A stretch of 64,000 nt of DNA from DATEPR01 sp036502345 (lineage in GTDB: Bacteria > Actinomycetota > Actinomycetes > Mycobacteriales > Pseudonocardiaceae): the NCBI GenBank assembly GCA_036502345.1, contig DASXYT010000091.1, forward strand, positions 36,418-100,417, read 5' to 3'. The notes beneath the pieces are model-generated. The model did not search any database. It was not told the DNA's origin and saw only the letters and a program-made list of their open reading frames with translations. The first letter of the stretch is position 1. The number at the start of each line of letters is the position of its first letter. The position numbers were made by a program, and so were the translations under genes. This document shows positions 33,851-42,015 of the stretch, piece after piece.

Positions 33851-34584
33851 CTGGCTATCCGGGTTTCGGCGTCCTGCTGACACGACTGCTGGATCGGCGA
33901 CACCTCGGCCATGACGAGCTGATTCGGCGGTCAGGCGTGGCCGAGCGCGACTTGGCGGCAGTGGCGGACGGCGAGACACCGAATCCGTCGTTCCTGCTGC
34001 GGCTCTCGCCCGCGCTGGACCTCAATGCCGCGGACCTGTTCGCCATCGCGCAGGTGGAACCTCCGGACGAACTCACGCCACTCGACCCGAAGGCTGGGCG
34101 AACGATTCCGCAGATCGTCGGATCCGCTGCGCGACTGTCGCCGAAGGGGTCGGCCGAGCTGCGGCAGTATGTCGATGCTCTGCCGCGACATACTCGTGAG
34201 CGCCGGCCGGCTGTGCCATCGCCGGTGTGGGAGCGGTATTCGCCGGGTGTTGGTGCCGTACTCGTGTGCATGTTGAAGAACAGGAATCTCGGCCGGTCGA
34301 CTGCGGCTCGGGTGCTCTCCCGGCTGGCTGGTGTGCATCTTTCACCTGCGACGATCGGGGCGATCGGGCACGGGCGCAAGGATCTGACCATCGACCTACT
34401 GGTGGCATTCGCGACTGTGCTCGGTATCCAGATCGGTGATCTGACTGCTGTCGCGGCGATCGAAGAAACCCTGCCTGCGCAGGAGCCGACGATGTCGGGG
34501 CTGATCTGGCAGCTCCGCGACCTCACGATGGAGCAGGCCGGAGACGTACACCAGAAGGCCATATCCCTCGCTGATCAGAGCTGA
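33847..34584 (+). CDS. XRE-type helix-turn-helix regulator with two HTH-like parts
   Basis: A 245-residue protein. The N-terminal 70 residues resemble a Cro/CI-type domain (LLTRLLDRRHLGHDELIRRS, GVAERDLAAVADGETPNPSF, LSPALDLNAADLFAIA). A second helix-turn-helix-like stretch lies at about residues 145-200 (NLGRSTAARVLSRLAGVHLS, GAIGHGRKDLTIDLLVAFAT). The C-terminus is helical (LIWQLRDLTMEQAGDVHQKA). Coupled by an ATGA overlap to the 86-residue gene upstream. The pair is flanked by the Rhs locus and a convergent phosphotransferase gene; its target is unknown. Confidence 0.8.
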   Translation: MTGYPGFGVLLTRLLDRRHLGHDELIRRSGVAERDLAAVADGETPNPSFLLRLSPALDLNAADLFAIAQVEPPDELTPLDPKAGRTIPQIVGSAARLSPKGSAELRQYVDALPRHTRERRPAVPSPVWERYSPGVGAVLVCMLKNRNLGRSTAARVLSRLAGVHLSPATIGAIGHGRKDLTIDLLVAFATVLGIQIGDLTAVAAIEETLPAQEPTMSGLIWQLRDLTMEQAGDVHQKAISLADQS

Positions 34585-34595
34585 ACAGCGCCCGC

Positions 34596-35513
34596 TCACG
34601 GGGAGTCCGGTACGCCCTCGGCGACCCACCGCCGGATCTCCTGTGCTGCCTGGTCGGCGATGGGATTGCCAACCGAACGGGTGACCAGGTCGCTGAGGGC
34701 GAACATGTCCATCACCCGGCCGAGATAGGCCCAGTCCGGGACCAGGTCCAAGCCAGCAGGCTGGTGATCGGCGAATGCGGCCCGGAAGCCGTCCAGAAAG
34801 CCCGGGGGATAGTCGGCGCCGAACCTGGCCATGTTGGCCGCGTCGGCGTACGGGCAGCCCGAGAAGCTGAACTCCCAGTCCAGGACAGCCTCGACGCGCC
34901 ATGCGTCAGCCACCTGGGTGACCAGGATGTTCTTGGGGTTGAAGTCGGCGTGCACCAGGCGTGACTGGTGGTCGACGGCCGTCAGTGCCTGCGCATGGGT
35001 GGCGCACAGGGCCGCCCACGCGCTACGAGTGGCCACGTCGAGACGCTCGTCCGGGGTGGTGGTCATGCAGCCGTCGACCATCCCGGGAAGCTGCTCCGAC
35101 CAGGGGCTTTGCGGCGTGACCCGCAGTTGGGCGTCGGCGAAGAAGCCCGGCTGGTCGAACCTGGTCGAGCTGATGGCCGCCGCGGTCCGACCGATCTCGG
35201 CACCCAACCGGGCTTCCGCACCACCGGCATCGGCGAGCACCTGATCCAGCGGCGTCCCCACGATGTAGTCCAGGACCATGGTCGGCAGCACCGGGAGGAC
35301 CTTCAGCACCCGGGCAACCGGGACGTCGCGTCGCGCCGCTGCCATCACGGCGGTCTCGATGACCGGGTCCTGCCCACCGAGCCGGACCACGACCTGGCCG
35401 TCGGCGAGGGTGAGCAGGGATGTCTCGTGCGAGAACCCGCCCGCGAGCACCTGTGCCTCAATTGCGGTACGGCCCAGTGCCGTGGCGATGTCGTGCATCT
35501 CGTCGGAGCGCAT
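34596..35513 (-). CDS. aminoglycoside phosphotransferase (APH) family kinase
   Basis: A 305-residue kinase-like protein of the APH/choline kinase superfamily. The catalytic loop is LVHADFNPKNILV (Brenner-type HxDxxxxN) and the metal-binding segment is AVLDWEFSFSG. N-terminal nucleotide-binding parts include GGFSHETSLLTLADGQVVVR. Many actinobacterial members are not antibiotic-modifying and phosphorylate sugars or other small alcohols, so resistance should not be assumed. It follows the broken MFS gene by 23 bp on the same strand. Confidence 0.88.
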   Translation of the reverse strand: MRSDEMHDIATALGRTAIEAQVLAGGFSHETSLLTLADGQVVVRLGGQDPVIETAVMAAARRDVPVARVLKVLPVLPTMVLDYIVGTPLDQVLADAGGAEARLGAEIGRTAAAISSTRFDQPGFFADAQLRVTPQSPWSEQLPGMVDGCMTTTPDERLDVATRSAWAALCATHAQALTAVDHQSRLVHADFNPKNILVTQVADAWRVEAVLDWEFSFSGCPYADAANMARFGADYPPGFLDGFRAAFADHQPAGLDLVPDWAYLGRVMDMFALSDLVTRSVGNPIADQAAQEIRRWVAEGVPDSP

Positions 35514-35536
35514 TGGTCCAGTCTCGCGTAACCGAC

Positions 35537-37025
35537 TCAGCGTGCCGGGAACAGGTGTGTCACCTCGGGTGGCGCCGCGTCGGCCAGCTGCCGCACCGCC
35601 TCCTGGAAGTCGCGGTCCGCGCCGGTGATCCGATCGTCGTGCTGGCGCAGGTGCTCACCCCAGGACCGGACGGTGAACTGTTCCACGAACCTGTTGGTGT
35701 CCGCTCCGTCGCGGTAGAGCCGCCAGTTCCGCGCACCGGTCCTGCGGCGGGACAGCTCAAGCGCCTTGGTGGCCGCGATGAATCGCTCCTGGTTCTGCCG
35801 CACCACGTGATAGGCGATCGTCACCACCACCGGCCCGTCGGTCGGATCCGGTTCGAGCATCAGCGTCGGCGTCGGCCAGTAGCTCACCGGCGTGCGGTCG
35901 TAGTGCCCGGTCCGCGAACTCAACGGCAGCAGCCACACGCTCACCGCCGCGAGCACCAGCAGCGCGGCGCTGATCTCCAGCGATACCGCCAGGCTGGTGT
36001 ACTGGGCGACCAGGCCCCACACGAACGAGCCGACGGCCTGGATGCCCATGAACGCCAGGATGTAGCCGGCCATGCCACGCGCACGCACCCACGCCGGCAG
36101 ACTCAACTGCATCGTGGCGTTGAGCGTGGACAACGTGGCGATCCACGCGACACCCGCGATGACCAGCAGGACGACGACGGCAGCCAGCGGGAACACGACG
36201 ATCGCCACGCTGCCGACCGCGAACGCCAGGGCCGACGCCGCCAGGATGACGTTGGCCGACCAGTGGGCGCGCAGCGGCGGCAGCACCACGATGCCCACGA
36301 TCGCACCGATGCCCAGCACACCGAGCAACGCGCCGTATCCGCCCGCGCCGAGCCCGAGGTGTTGCCGGGCTGCCAACGGCAACAACGCCCACAGCGCACT
36401 GGCCGGACCTGCGAACAGGACCGACCGCACGATGATCCGCCGCACGCCGGGCGCGGCCCGCAGATAGCGCACACCGGCCGCGATCGCCTCGCCCATGTGT
36501 TCCCGGTCCTGCCTCGATCCCCGCGCGGGCTCCCGCCACCGGGCCACGGTGATCGAGAGGCCCAGGAACGACACCGCGTTCACGGCGAACACCGGCGCAG
36601 GGCCCAACCACGCCACCAGGAAACCGGCCAGCGCAGGCCCGATCGCGCGAGTGGCACTGACCGTGATGCTGCCCAGCGCCGCGGCTGCCGGGATCTCGGC
36701 GCGCGGTACCAGATCTGGCTGGATCGCCTGCCACGCCGGAGTCGTGAGCGCACCGGCACAGCCGATGGCGAACGTGAACAGCAGCAGGACAACCGGATCG
36801 AGCGTGCCGACGGCGGTAAGCACGGCCAGCAGCCCGACGCACACGCACGACCAACGACACGAGCGTCGCCGCGTTGGCGTGGCCGACCAGCAGCCACTGT
36901 GCCGCCACCGTCTGCATCCACGTGCCGACGTTGGAGCCCAGCTGGGCGAACCACAGCATCCGGAACGTGCGCTCGCGCAACGGCATCCACAGAGACGATC
37001 GGGGCGCCGCTCCAGCCTGGGTCAT
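35537..37025 (-). pseudogene. MFS transporter (MFS_3/EntS type) broken by frameshift and deletion
   Basis: The N-terminus starts at 37025 with MTQAGAAPRSSLWMPLRERT, FRMLWFAQLGSNVGTWMQTV and AAQWLLVGHANAATLVSLV, then frame is lost at about 36848. The rest of the protein reads in another frame from VGLLAVLTAVGTLDPVVLLL through many membrane helices to a soluble tail GARNWRLYRDGADTNRFVEQ. In intact relatives about 35-40 residues (the end of helix 2, a VDRRR-type loop and part of helix 3) lie between these two parts and are absent here. A deletion plus frameshift therefore inactivates it. The C-terminal soluble extension, resembling an antibiotic-biosynthesis-monooxygenase-like fold, is common in this subfamily. 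The gene's ribosome binding site sits inside a large hairpin (37031-37088). Confidence 0.85.
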
Positions 37026-37030
37026 CGTGC

Positions 37031-37088
37031 CGCCTCACCGTCGCGGTCCGGATCGGACGCGCCCAGCCTAGGCCGCGACGGTGAGGCG
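37031..37088 (-). terminator. 16-bp perfect hairpin between SGNH hydrolase and MFS genes
   Basis: CGCCTCACCGTCGCGG (37031-37046) is perfectly complementary to 37073-37088, leaving a 26-nt loop that itself contains GTCC/GGAC. It lies 10 bp past the SGNH hydrolase stop, reading on the minus strand, so it can terminate that transcript. Its second arm holds GAGG, 7 nt from the MFS ATG, so it would also hide that ribosome binding site on any read-through RNA. Confidence 0.7.
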
Positions 37089-37097
37089 ATCAGTGAC

Positions 37098-38387
37098 CTA
37101 CCGAGCCGAGGACACGAGCATCCCGAGGTTGAGCGTGTTGGACTCGGCCAACTGGCCCGCGATGTTGACGTGGATGCCATCACCGTTGTCGTAGGCCAGG
37201 TTGATCGCGTTCGGGTTGAGCGGCTGCTCGATGACCTGGCTGAAGTCGATGACGCCGTCGCAGGTGCCGCTGCAGTTGTTCTGGTTCATCGTGAAGTTGT
37301 CGACGTCCCAGCGGAACTGGTTCATCTGGTCGTTGTAGATGGGTCGAGGCGTCGTGGCGACGACGTAGACCTTGAGACCGGCGGCGTGCAGCCGCTGGAA
37401 CACCGGACCGTAGCTGTCCAGGATCTGCTTCGACGTGCAGTTGTCCTGCAGGTCGTTGGTGCCGTAGTAGAAGATCACGCCGGTCACGCCGTGCAGCGCG
37501 AGCACGTCGCGGGTCAGCCGAGGGCCGGCCTCCAGGCCCTTCACGCTGTCCGGCTCGTCCGGGCAGCCGACGGCGCTGGTGGTGCCACCGATGCCCTCGT
37601 TCGCGACGGCGAGCTGCTGGTTAGCGGGTAGTTCACTGACGATCCTGCGGGCCAGGTCGTCGGCCCAGCGCTGGTTGTTGCCCGTGATCGTGCAGCCGGG
37701 ACCGCAGTTGGTACTGCCGGTGCCGTCCACGATCGAACTGCCGAACGCGACGATCGTGCCGAGCAGCCCGGGGTTGTGCACGTCGACCGCGCTGACGATG
37801 TAGGTCGACGTGACGGTCTGGGTGAATGCGGCGCCGGACACGTCGCCGACCTGGTTCCCTGCCCCCGGCGCGGTCAGATAGTTGTTGCGCAGCGCGGAGT
37901 TGTGCTGACCGGCCTGCTCGGTGTCCGGCACGAACAGGCTGACCGCCACATTGTCCTGCGGTCGGGACGTCAGCCGGACCGGGTCACTCCACGCCTGTCC
38001 ACCGACCGGCACGGTGACCGACCTGCGACCGTTGTCGAACGTCACCCCACGACTGGTTCCCGCTACCTCGGCGGGTCCCTGACCTTGCGTGATGGCCACC
38101 GCCGCCGCGTCGACCGTGAGGGGCGTCGTGCCGAACTGGTTCTGGATCCGGATGCGCAGCTCGTCCCCGCCCTGGCTCAGGTGCGTGATCATGCGGACCG
38201 ACTGGTCGTTGAGTGGGGTCGTCGCCAGTTGCTGCTGCGACTGGGCCCACGACGTGTGCCAGCCCGAGTTCGGTGCTGGTCCTGGGGATTTCGCTGAGGC
38301 GAACATCGGGGTCGTCACGACGGCGCCTGCTGCGACGATGACGGCGGCTGCGGCTACTAACACGGCTTTCCGGCGGTTTCCTGTCAT
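37098..38387 (-). CDS. secreted SGNH/GDSL-type hydrolase
   Basis: A 429-residue exported esterase/lipase-like protein. The ATG at 38387 is preceded by GGGA at 6 nt; an ATG four codons earlier has its GGAG too close. Residues 1-32 are a signal (basic MTGNRRK, long Ala/Val core, ASAKSP). After a beta-rich region of about 170 residues, the SGNH domain shows block I as IVAFGSSIVDGTGS, block III GVIFYYGTNDLQDN and block V GDGIHVNIAGQLAESN, giving the Ser, Asn and Asp-His of the catalytic set. Probably acts outside the cell on acylated carbohydrate or lipid. It is divergent from the FadR-type GntR regulator. Confidence 0.9.
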   Translation of the reverse strand: MTGNRRKAVLVAAAAVIVAAGAVVTTPMFASAKSPGPAPNSGWHTSWAQSQQQLATTPLNDQSVRMITHLSQGGDELRIRIQNQFGTTPLTVDAAAVAITQGQGPAEVAGTSRGVTFDNGRRSVTVPVGGQAWSDPVRLTSRPQDNVAVSLFVPDTEQAGQHNSALRNNYLTAPGAGNQVGDVSGAAFTQTVTSTYIVSAVDVHNPGLLGTIVAFGSSIVDGTGSTNCGPGCTITGNNQRWADDLARRIVSELPANQQLAVANEGIGGTTSAVGCPDEPDSVKGLEAGPRLTRDVLALHGVTGVIFYYGTNDLQDNCTSKQILDSYGPVFQRLHAAGLKVYVVATTPRPIYNDQMNQFRWDVDNFTMNQNNCSGTCDGVIDFSQVIEQPLNPNAINLAYDNGDGIHVNIAGQLAESNTLNLGMLVSSAR

Positions 38388-38431
38388 GGTGTGTCCCATC
38401 TCCAGTACGGCCCGCGGGGACCCGTAGCGGC

Positions 38432-38458
38432 CCAGTGGTCTAGCCACTGGACCACTGG
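38432..38458. promoter_or_regulatory. candidate GntR/FadR operator: CCAGTGG palindrome plus extra half-site
   Basis: CCAGTGG (38432-38438), spacer TCTAG, then CCACTGG (38444-38450) form a perfect 19-bp palindrome; a third copy, CCACTGG, follows at 38452-38458 after one base. It lies in the divergent gap between the SGNH hydrolase and the FadR-type gene, and contains a TGGT..CCA-like core similar to GntR-family sites. The adjacent regulator is the natural candidate for binding. Confidence 0.5.
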
Positions 38459-38543
38459 TCAGAGTCCCCACCTCGCAGTCGCCATGTCAAGGGGATCACA
38501 ATTGACTCACTCGACGATTCCGGCGACGCAGGGGGCGACAGGC

Positions 38544-39260
38544 ATGGTGGACGCATCACCGGACGAGCCCGGCAGGCCGGGACCGGCGCTGCGGCCCGTC
38601 GAGCGCTACCGCCTCTACGAACAGTTGGTCCGGCGCCTGCTCGACCACATCGAGGAGGCCGAGCTGGTCCCCGGCCAGCAACTACCGTCCGAACGGGAAC
38701 TCGCCGCACGGCTGGGAGTGAGCCGGACATCGGTGCGACAGGCCCTGGTCGCCCTTGAGGTGCAGGGCATCGTCGGCAGGCGACACGGTGGCGGGACGTT
38801 CCTGGTCAGTTCGGATCGCCAGGACACGGTCGCGGTGCTGCGCAAACGGCGGCAGCGGCTGCCCGACGTGCTGGAGGCCCGCGAGGCGTTGGAGGTCAAG
38901 ATCGCCGAACTGGCCGCGGTGCGCCGCACGGACGACGACCTGGCGGCCATCACGACCGCGCTGGACAACATGGCCGCCGACATCGAGGCGGGCGGCTACG
39001 GCGTGGCCGCCGACGCCCAGTTCCACGCGGCCGTGGCGGCGGCAGCGCACAACCAGCTGCTGGTGGACATCATGGCGCAGCTGTCCGACCGGATCACCGA
39101 GACCAGGATCGAGTCGTTGACCCAGCCAGGACGCCCGCACCGCTCGCTGGCCGGCCACCACCGCATCGCCGACGCCATCGCCGCCGGTGACGGCCGGAAG
39201 GCTGCCAGCGCGATGCGAGCACACGTCCGGCTGGTCGGCCGGGTCGTGCTCCTCAAGTAG
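38544..39260 (+). CDS. GntR family regulator, FadR subfamily
   Basis: A 238-residue regulator. The winged helix-turn-helix is at about residues 20-90 (LYEQLVRRLLDHIEEAELVP, LPSERELAARLGVSRTSVRQ, LEVQGIVGRRHGGGTFL). The C-terminal all-helical FCD domain follows, with FHAAVAAAAHNQLLVDIMAQ and HHRIADAIAAGDGRKAASAM. FCD domains usually bind carboxylic acids with a metal. ATG 38544 follows a GGGGG run; an upstream in-frame extension exists but covers the operator-like repeats. It is likely to control itself and the divergent SGNH hydrolase through the palindrome at 38432-38458. Confidence 0.9.
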   Translation: MVDASPDEPGRPGPALRPVERYRLYEQLVRRLLDHIEEAELVPGQQLPSERELAARLGVSRTSVRQALVALEVQGIVGRRHGGGTFLVSSDRQDTVAVLRKRRQRLPDVLEAREALEVKIAELAAVRRTDDDLAAITTALDNMAADIEAGGYGVAADAQFHAAVAAAAHNQLLVDIMAQLSDRITETRIESLTQPGRPHRSLAGHHRIADAIAAGDGRKAASAMRAHVRLVGRVVLLK

Positions 39261-39590
39261 TCAGGCGGCCGGCAGGTCGAACTCAAGGGTGAGCTGGTGA
39301 CCCGGCAGGTCGGCTTGTTGGCCATGGCCACGGTGGCCGTCCAGGCACAGGCCACAGTCCACCCGGTCGGTGGTGGGTGTGTAGACCTTCCACCACGGTC
39401 GACCAGCTGCGAAGTAGCCAGCGTGGCAGTCCGGAGCGGGGATCTGGACGCCGCGCTCGTCGGGCAGGAACGTGCTGCGGTGCACGGTGCGGTTGCGGCC
39501 GATCCGCAGGTTGTAGTGATGGAACTGTTCGATGGCCCACTCCTCGCCGGGCAGCGGCTCCGGGTTGTCGCCGAACAGGGGAACAGTCAC
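39261..39590 (-). CDS. small Cys/His-containing protein of unknown function
   Basis: A 109-residue soluble protein starting with GTG at 39590 (MTVPLFGDNPEPLPGEEWAI). It contains IPAPDCHAGYFAAGRPWW and DRVDCGLCLDGHRGHGQ. The CxxC with nearby His and another Cys could bind a metal. I do not recognise the family. The stop immediately abuts the convergent FadR-type stop; its start lies 71 bp from a divergent chimeric gene. Codon use and the well-defined ends make it a plausible gene. Confidence 0.6.
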   Translation of the reverse strand: MTVPLFGDNPEPLPGEEWAIEQFHHYNLRIGRNRTVHRSTFLPDERGVQIPAPDCHAGYFAAGRPWWKVYTPTTDRVDCGLCLDGHRGHGQQADLPGHQLTLEFDLPAA

Positions 39591-39661
39591 CGAGCCAGTA
39601 TGCGCAGCATCGCCGACAAGGGCCTCGGCACGGCCGTCTACCTGCGGGTACGGTTGCCCGC

Positions 39662-40225
39662 GTGGACCAGCTTGTCGGCCGTGCGGACGAGTGCACGCGG
39701 CTCCGCGAGGTTGTCGACCGCGCCCGCGACGGCCGTGCGGGCCTGCTCGTCCTGCGCGGTGAGGCAGGCGCAGGCAAGACCACGTTGCTCAACCACGTCC
39801 AGGCCACCGCTGCCGGGTTCGACGTCGTGCGGTTCGACGGTGTCGAGACGGAGGCCGAGCTCGAGTTCGCCACGCTGCACCAACTGCAGGTGCCCGACAT
39901 CCCCATGTTCCGCCAGAACACCGCGGCCTTCGTGCACGACCTGCCGGCCGACTCGCTGTCCGATGTCGACGGTGACAGCCGCCATGTGCGAGTGCAGGTG
40001 CTGACCAACGCCGGCGCTCTCGATCGGGACAAGCAACTCGCCGTCGTCCAGCAGCTGACCGACATCGTGGCCAAGGCGGCGGGTGACGAGTCGTTGGTGG
40101 AGCGGACCTGGGTGCTGCTCACCGAGGCACCCAACGGCGGCTGGGGCCTGAACGGGCACGCCAACACGAACGAGGAACTCGTGCTGGCCGCCCGTGCGCA
40201 ACTCGCGGAGATCGCGAAGGGCTAG
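39662..40225 (+). CDS. chimeric gene: truncated LuxR-type AAA domain fused to tautomerase-like domain
   Basis: An open frame of 187 codons joins two unrelated pieces. Residues 1-75 match the start of large LuxR/LAL-type ATPase regulators: MDQLVGRADECTRLREVVDR, LLVLRGEAGAGKTTLLNHVQ (P-loop intact) and GVETEAELEFATLHQL. Such proteins normally continue for 800 residues. Immediately after, from about residue 78, comes PDIPMFRQNTAAFVHDLPAD, VRVQVLTNAGALDRDKQLAV and TEAPNGGWGLNGHANTNEEL, a tautomerase/4-oxalocrotonate-tautomerase-like protein missing its own start and catalytic Pro1. It looks like an in-frame deletion fusion. A start at GTG 39662 would express the chimera; whether it does anything is unknown. 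Confidence 0.7.
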   Translation: MDQLVGRADECTRLREVVDRARDGRAGLLVLRGEAGAGKTTLLNHVQATAAGFDVVRFDGVETEAELEFATLHQLQVPDIPMFRQNTAAFVHDLPADSLSDVDGDSRHVRVQVLTNAGALDRDKQLAVVQQLTDIVAKAAGDESLVERTWVLLTEAPNGGWGLNGHANTNEELVLAARAQLAEIAKG

Positions 40226-40291
40226 CCGTTCAGCTGGAACGGGGCGTTGCCAGCCCGGCCATCCGACGGAGCGCGTTGGCGTCGTCGGTAC

Positions 40292-41911
40292 CTATTTCAG
40301 GCCTGCCAGGAACGTCGCGCCCAGCGTGACGGCGGGATGCGAGTCGTTGGCGCCGGCCAGGAAGACGACGAAGGCGAAGTCGCCGCGATAGCCGACGAAC
40401 CAGCCGTTCGCCTCGTCGCCGTTGCCGAACTGCGCGGTGCCCGTCTTTCCGTAGACGGTGCCGGAATGGGCGAGGCCGGTTCCGGTGCCCTCGGTCACGA
40501 CCTCACGCATCATCGGCCGCAACTCCGCCAGCACACTGGCCGACGGGGCGTCGTAACCCGTCAGGACGTGGGTGTCGATGTCCTGCCACAGCCGGGGCGT
40601 GACCGAGTGCCCTTCCGCCACGGTCGCCGCCATCAGCACCTCACCGAACGGGCTGACCTGCACGTTGCCCTGACCGATGCCGTCCTCGACCTGCTGGTCG
40701 GGATCAGCGGGCGGGACGACCTTGCCGGTCTGCGTCGCCAGGCCGGGAATGTCGAAGTCGGCGTTCAGGCCGTACCGGTCCGCCGCCGTGACCAGCCCGG
40801 TTGAGGGCAGTTGCGACGCCAGCTTCCCGAACGTGGTGTTGCACGAGCGAGCGAACGCCCGGTGCATCGTGGTCGTGCCGAGGTCGAAGCCCTCATTGGA
40901 GATCTTCCTGGTGCCGATCTGCTCGGTGAGCGGACAGGGCAACTCGGAATTCGGTGTCGCGATGCCGTTTTCCAGGGTGGCGGTCGCCGTCACGATCTTG
41001 AACGTCGAACCCGGTGCGTACAGCCCGCTGAACGGCGATTCGGTGACCTGGTCATTCTGCGCGACGGCCAGCAGACCGCCGGTGGACGGCTGGAGCGCCA
41101 CGATCACGGCCGGGCCGCTGTGGCTGTCCACCGCCGCCTGCGCGGCCGACTGGTCCTCGGCGCTGAGCGTGGACCGCACCGGCTTCGCCTGGCCACCGGT
41201 CGAGCCGAACAGTGTCTCCAGGTTGCGGCCCGTGTTGTCCACGCGTTCGACGGCGAAGGCGGTCGCTGCGGCTGGCACTTGACTGACGAGCGCCGACCGC
41301 AGGACGGCGAACTGTGTATCGGCCAGTTTCGTGCCGCTCGGGCCCGCTGTGACGAGCGGTGTGCCGTCCCGGTCCACCACGGCGGGACGGTCCGGCACGG
41401 TGTTGTCCAGCGCCAGGCTCTGCCCTGCCTGGAGCTTCGGCTGCAGCACTGCGGGCGTCCAGTGCACCCGCCAGTTGTCACCGGTCTGGACCACGCCGAA
41501 GGTGCCGCTGTAGGACCAGACGTGCCCGGTGCCGAGCGTCCAGGTCGCTGTGTACGTGGCTGTCGCCGCCTTGCCGGCGGCCGGCGTGATGCTGCTCAGC
41601 TTGGTCTGGATCTCGGACGGCTTCAGGGTGTTCCAGGCGTCCTGTAGTGCGGCGGTCGACATGTTCAGGTCGTCGGTGAGCTCGCTGGCGTCGTTGATGT
41701 CGCCTGCCGCGAAGGCCTGCAGGTACTGCTGCGCGGCCGATGTCGGGGTGGGTGTCGATGGACCGGTCGGCGTGGCTGCCGTGGTCTCCGCGGCGGGTGC
41801 TGTCGCCGTGTTGGCCTTGCTGCCGGTGAGCGTCACCACCGCCACCACGACGATCGCGACCATGACCACGACGCCCCCGATCAGGAGGCCGCGCTTCCCT
41901 GCAGAACTCAC
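40292..41911 (-). CDS. penicillin-binding protein (transpeptidase) with MecA-like N-terminal domain
   Basis: A 539-residue peptidoglycan transpeptidase. GTG 41911 follows GGGGG; an ATG at 41959 would add an unlikely Pro/Arg-rich leader. A single membrane anchor (GLLIGGVVVMVAIVVVAVVT) and a Thr/Pro linker precede an NTF2-like MecA_N domain (about residues 60-170: AAQQYLQAFAAGDINDASEL). The transpeptidase domain has YAPGSTFKIVTA (SxxK), RSCNTTFGKLA (SxN) and GKTGTAQF (KTG), so it should be active and penicillin-binding. It lies 105 bp downstream of the LanB-type gene on the same strand and could be co-transcribed; a self-resistance role is possible but speculative. Confidence 0.92.
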   Translation of the reverse strand: MSSAGKRGLLIGGVVVMVAIVVVAVVTLTGSKANTATAPAAETTAATPTGPSTPTPTSAAQQYLQAFAAGDINDASELTDDLNMSTAALQDAWNTLKPSEIQTKLSSITPAAGKAATATYTATWTLGTGHVWSYSGTFGVVQTGDNWRVHWTPAVLQPKLQAGQSLALDNTVPDRPAVVDRDGTPLVTAGPSGTKLADTQFAVLRSALVSQVPAAATAFAVERVDNTGRNLETLFGSTGGQAKPVRSTLSAEDQSAAQAAVDSHSGPAVIVALQPSTGGLLAVAQNDQVTESPFSGLYAPGSTFKIVTATATLENGIATPNSELPCPLTEQIGTRKISNEGFDLGTTTMHRAFARSCNTTFGKLASQLPSTGLVTAADRYGLNADFDIPGLATQTGKVVPPADPDQQVEDGIGQGNVQVSPFGEVLMAATVAEGHSVTPRLWQDIDTHVLTGYDAPSASVLAELRPMMREVVTEGTGTGLAHSGTVYGKTGTAQFGNGDEANGWFVGYRGDFAFVVFLAGANDSHPAVTLGATFLAGLK

Positions 41912-42015
41912 CGTTTGCCCCCAAGGCCGGTGCGGCGGTCGCACACCGGTCCACAACATGGCATCGCTCTGACAGACCGTGTGTTACTGACCGAAAAGCG
42001 ACCTTTCCGACGGAG

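Noticed and set aside
33590..34584. Toxin-antitoxin pair (86-aa protein plus XRE regulator)
   Set aside because: Gene order and coupling would allow it, but neither protein shows a toxin fold I can recognise and the XRE protein is longer than usual antitoxins.
34596..35513. Antibiotic resistance gene (APH family)
   Set aside because: Family membership alone does not show aminoglycoside modification; many actinobacterial APH-like kinases have other substrates and no resistance context is seen.
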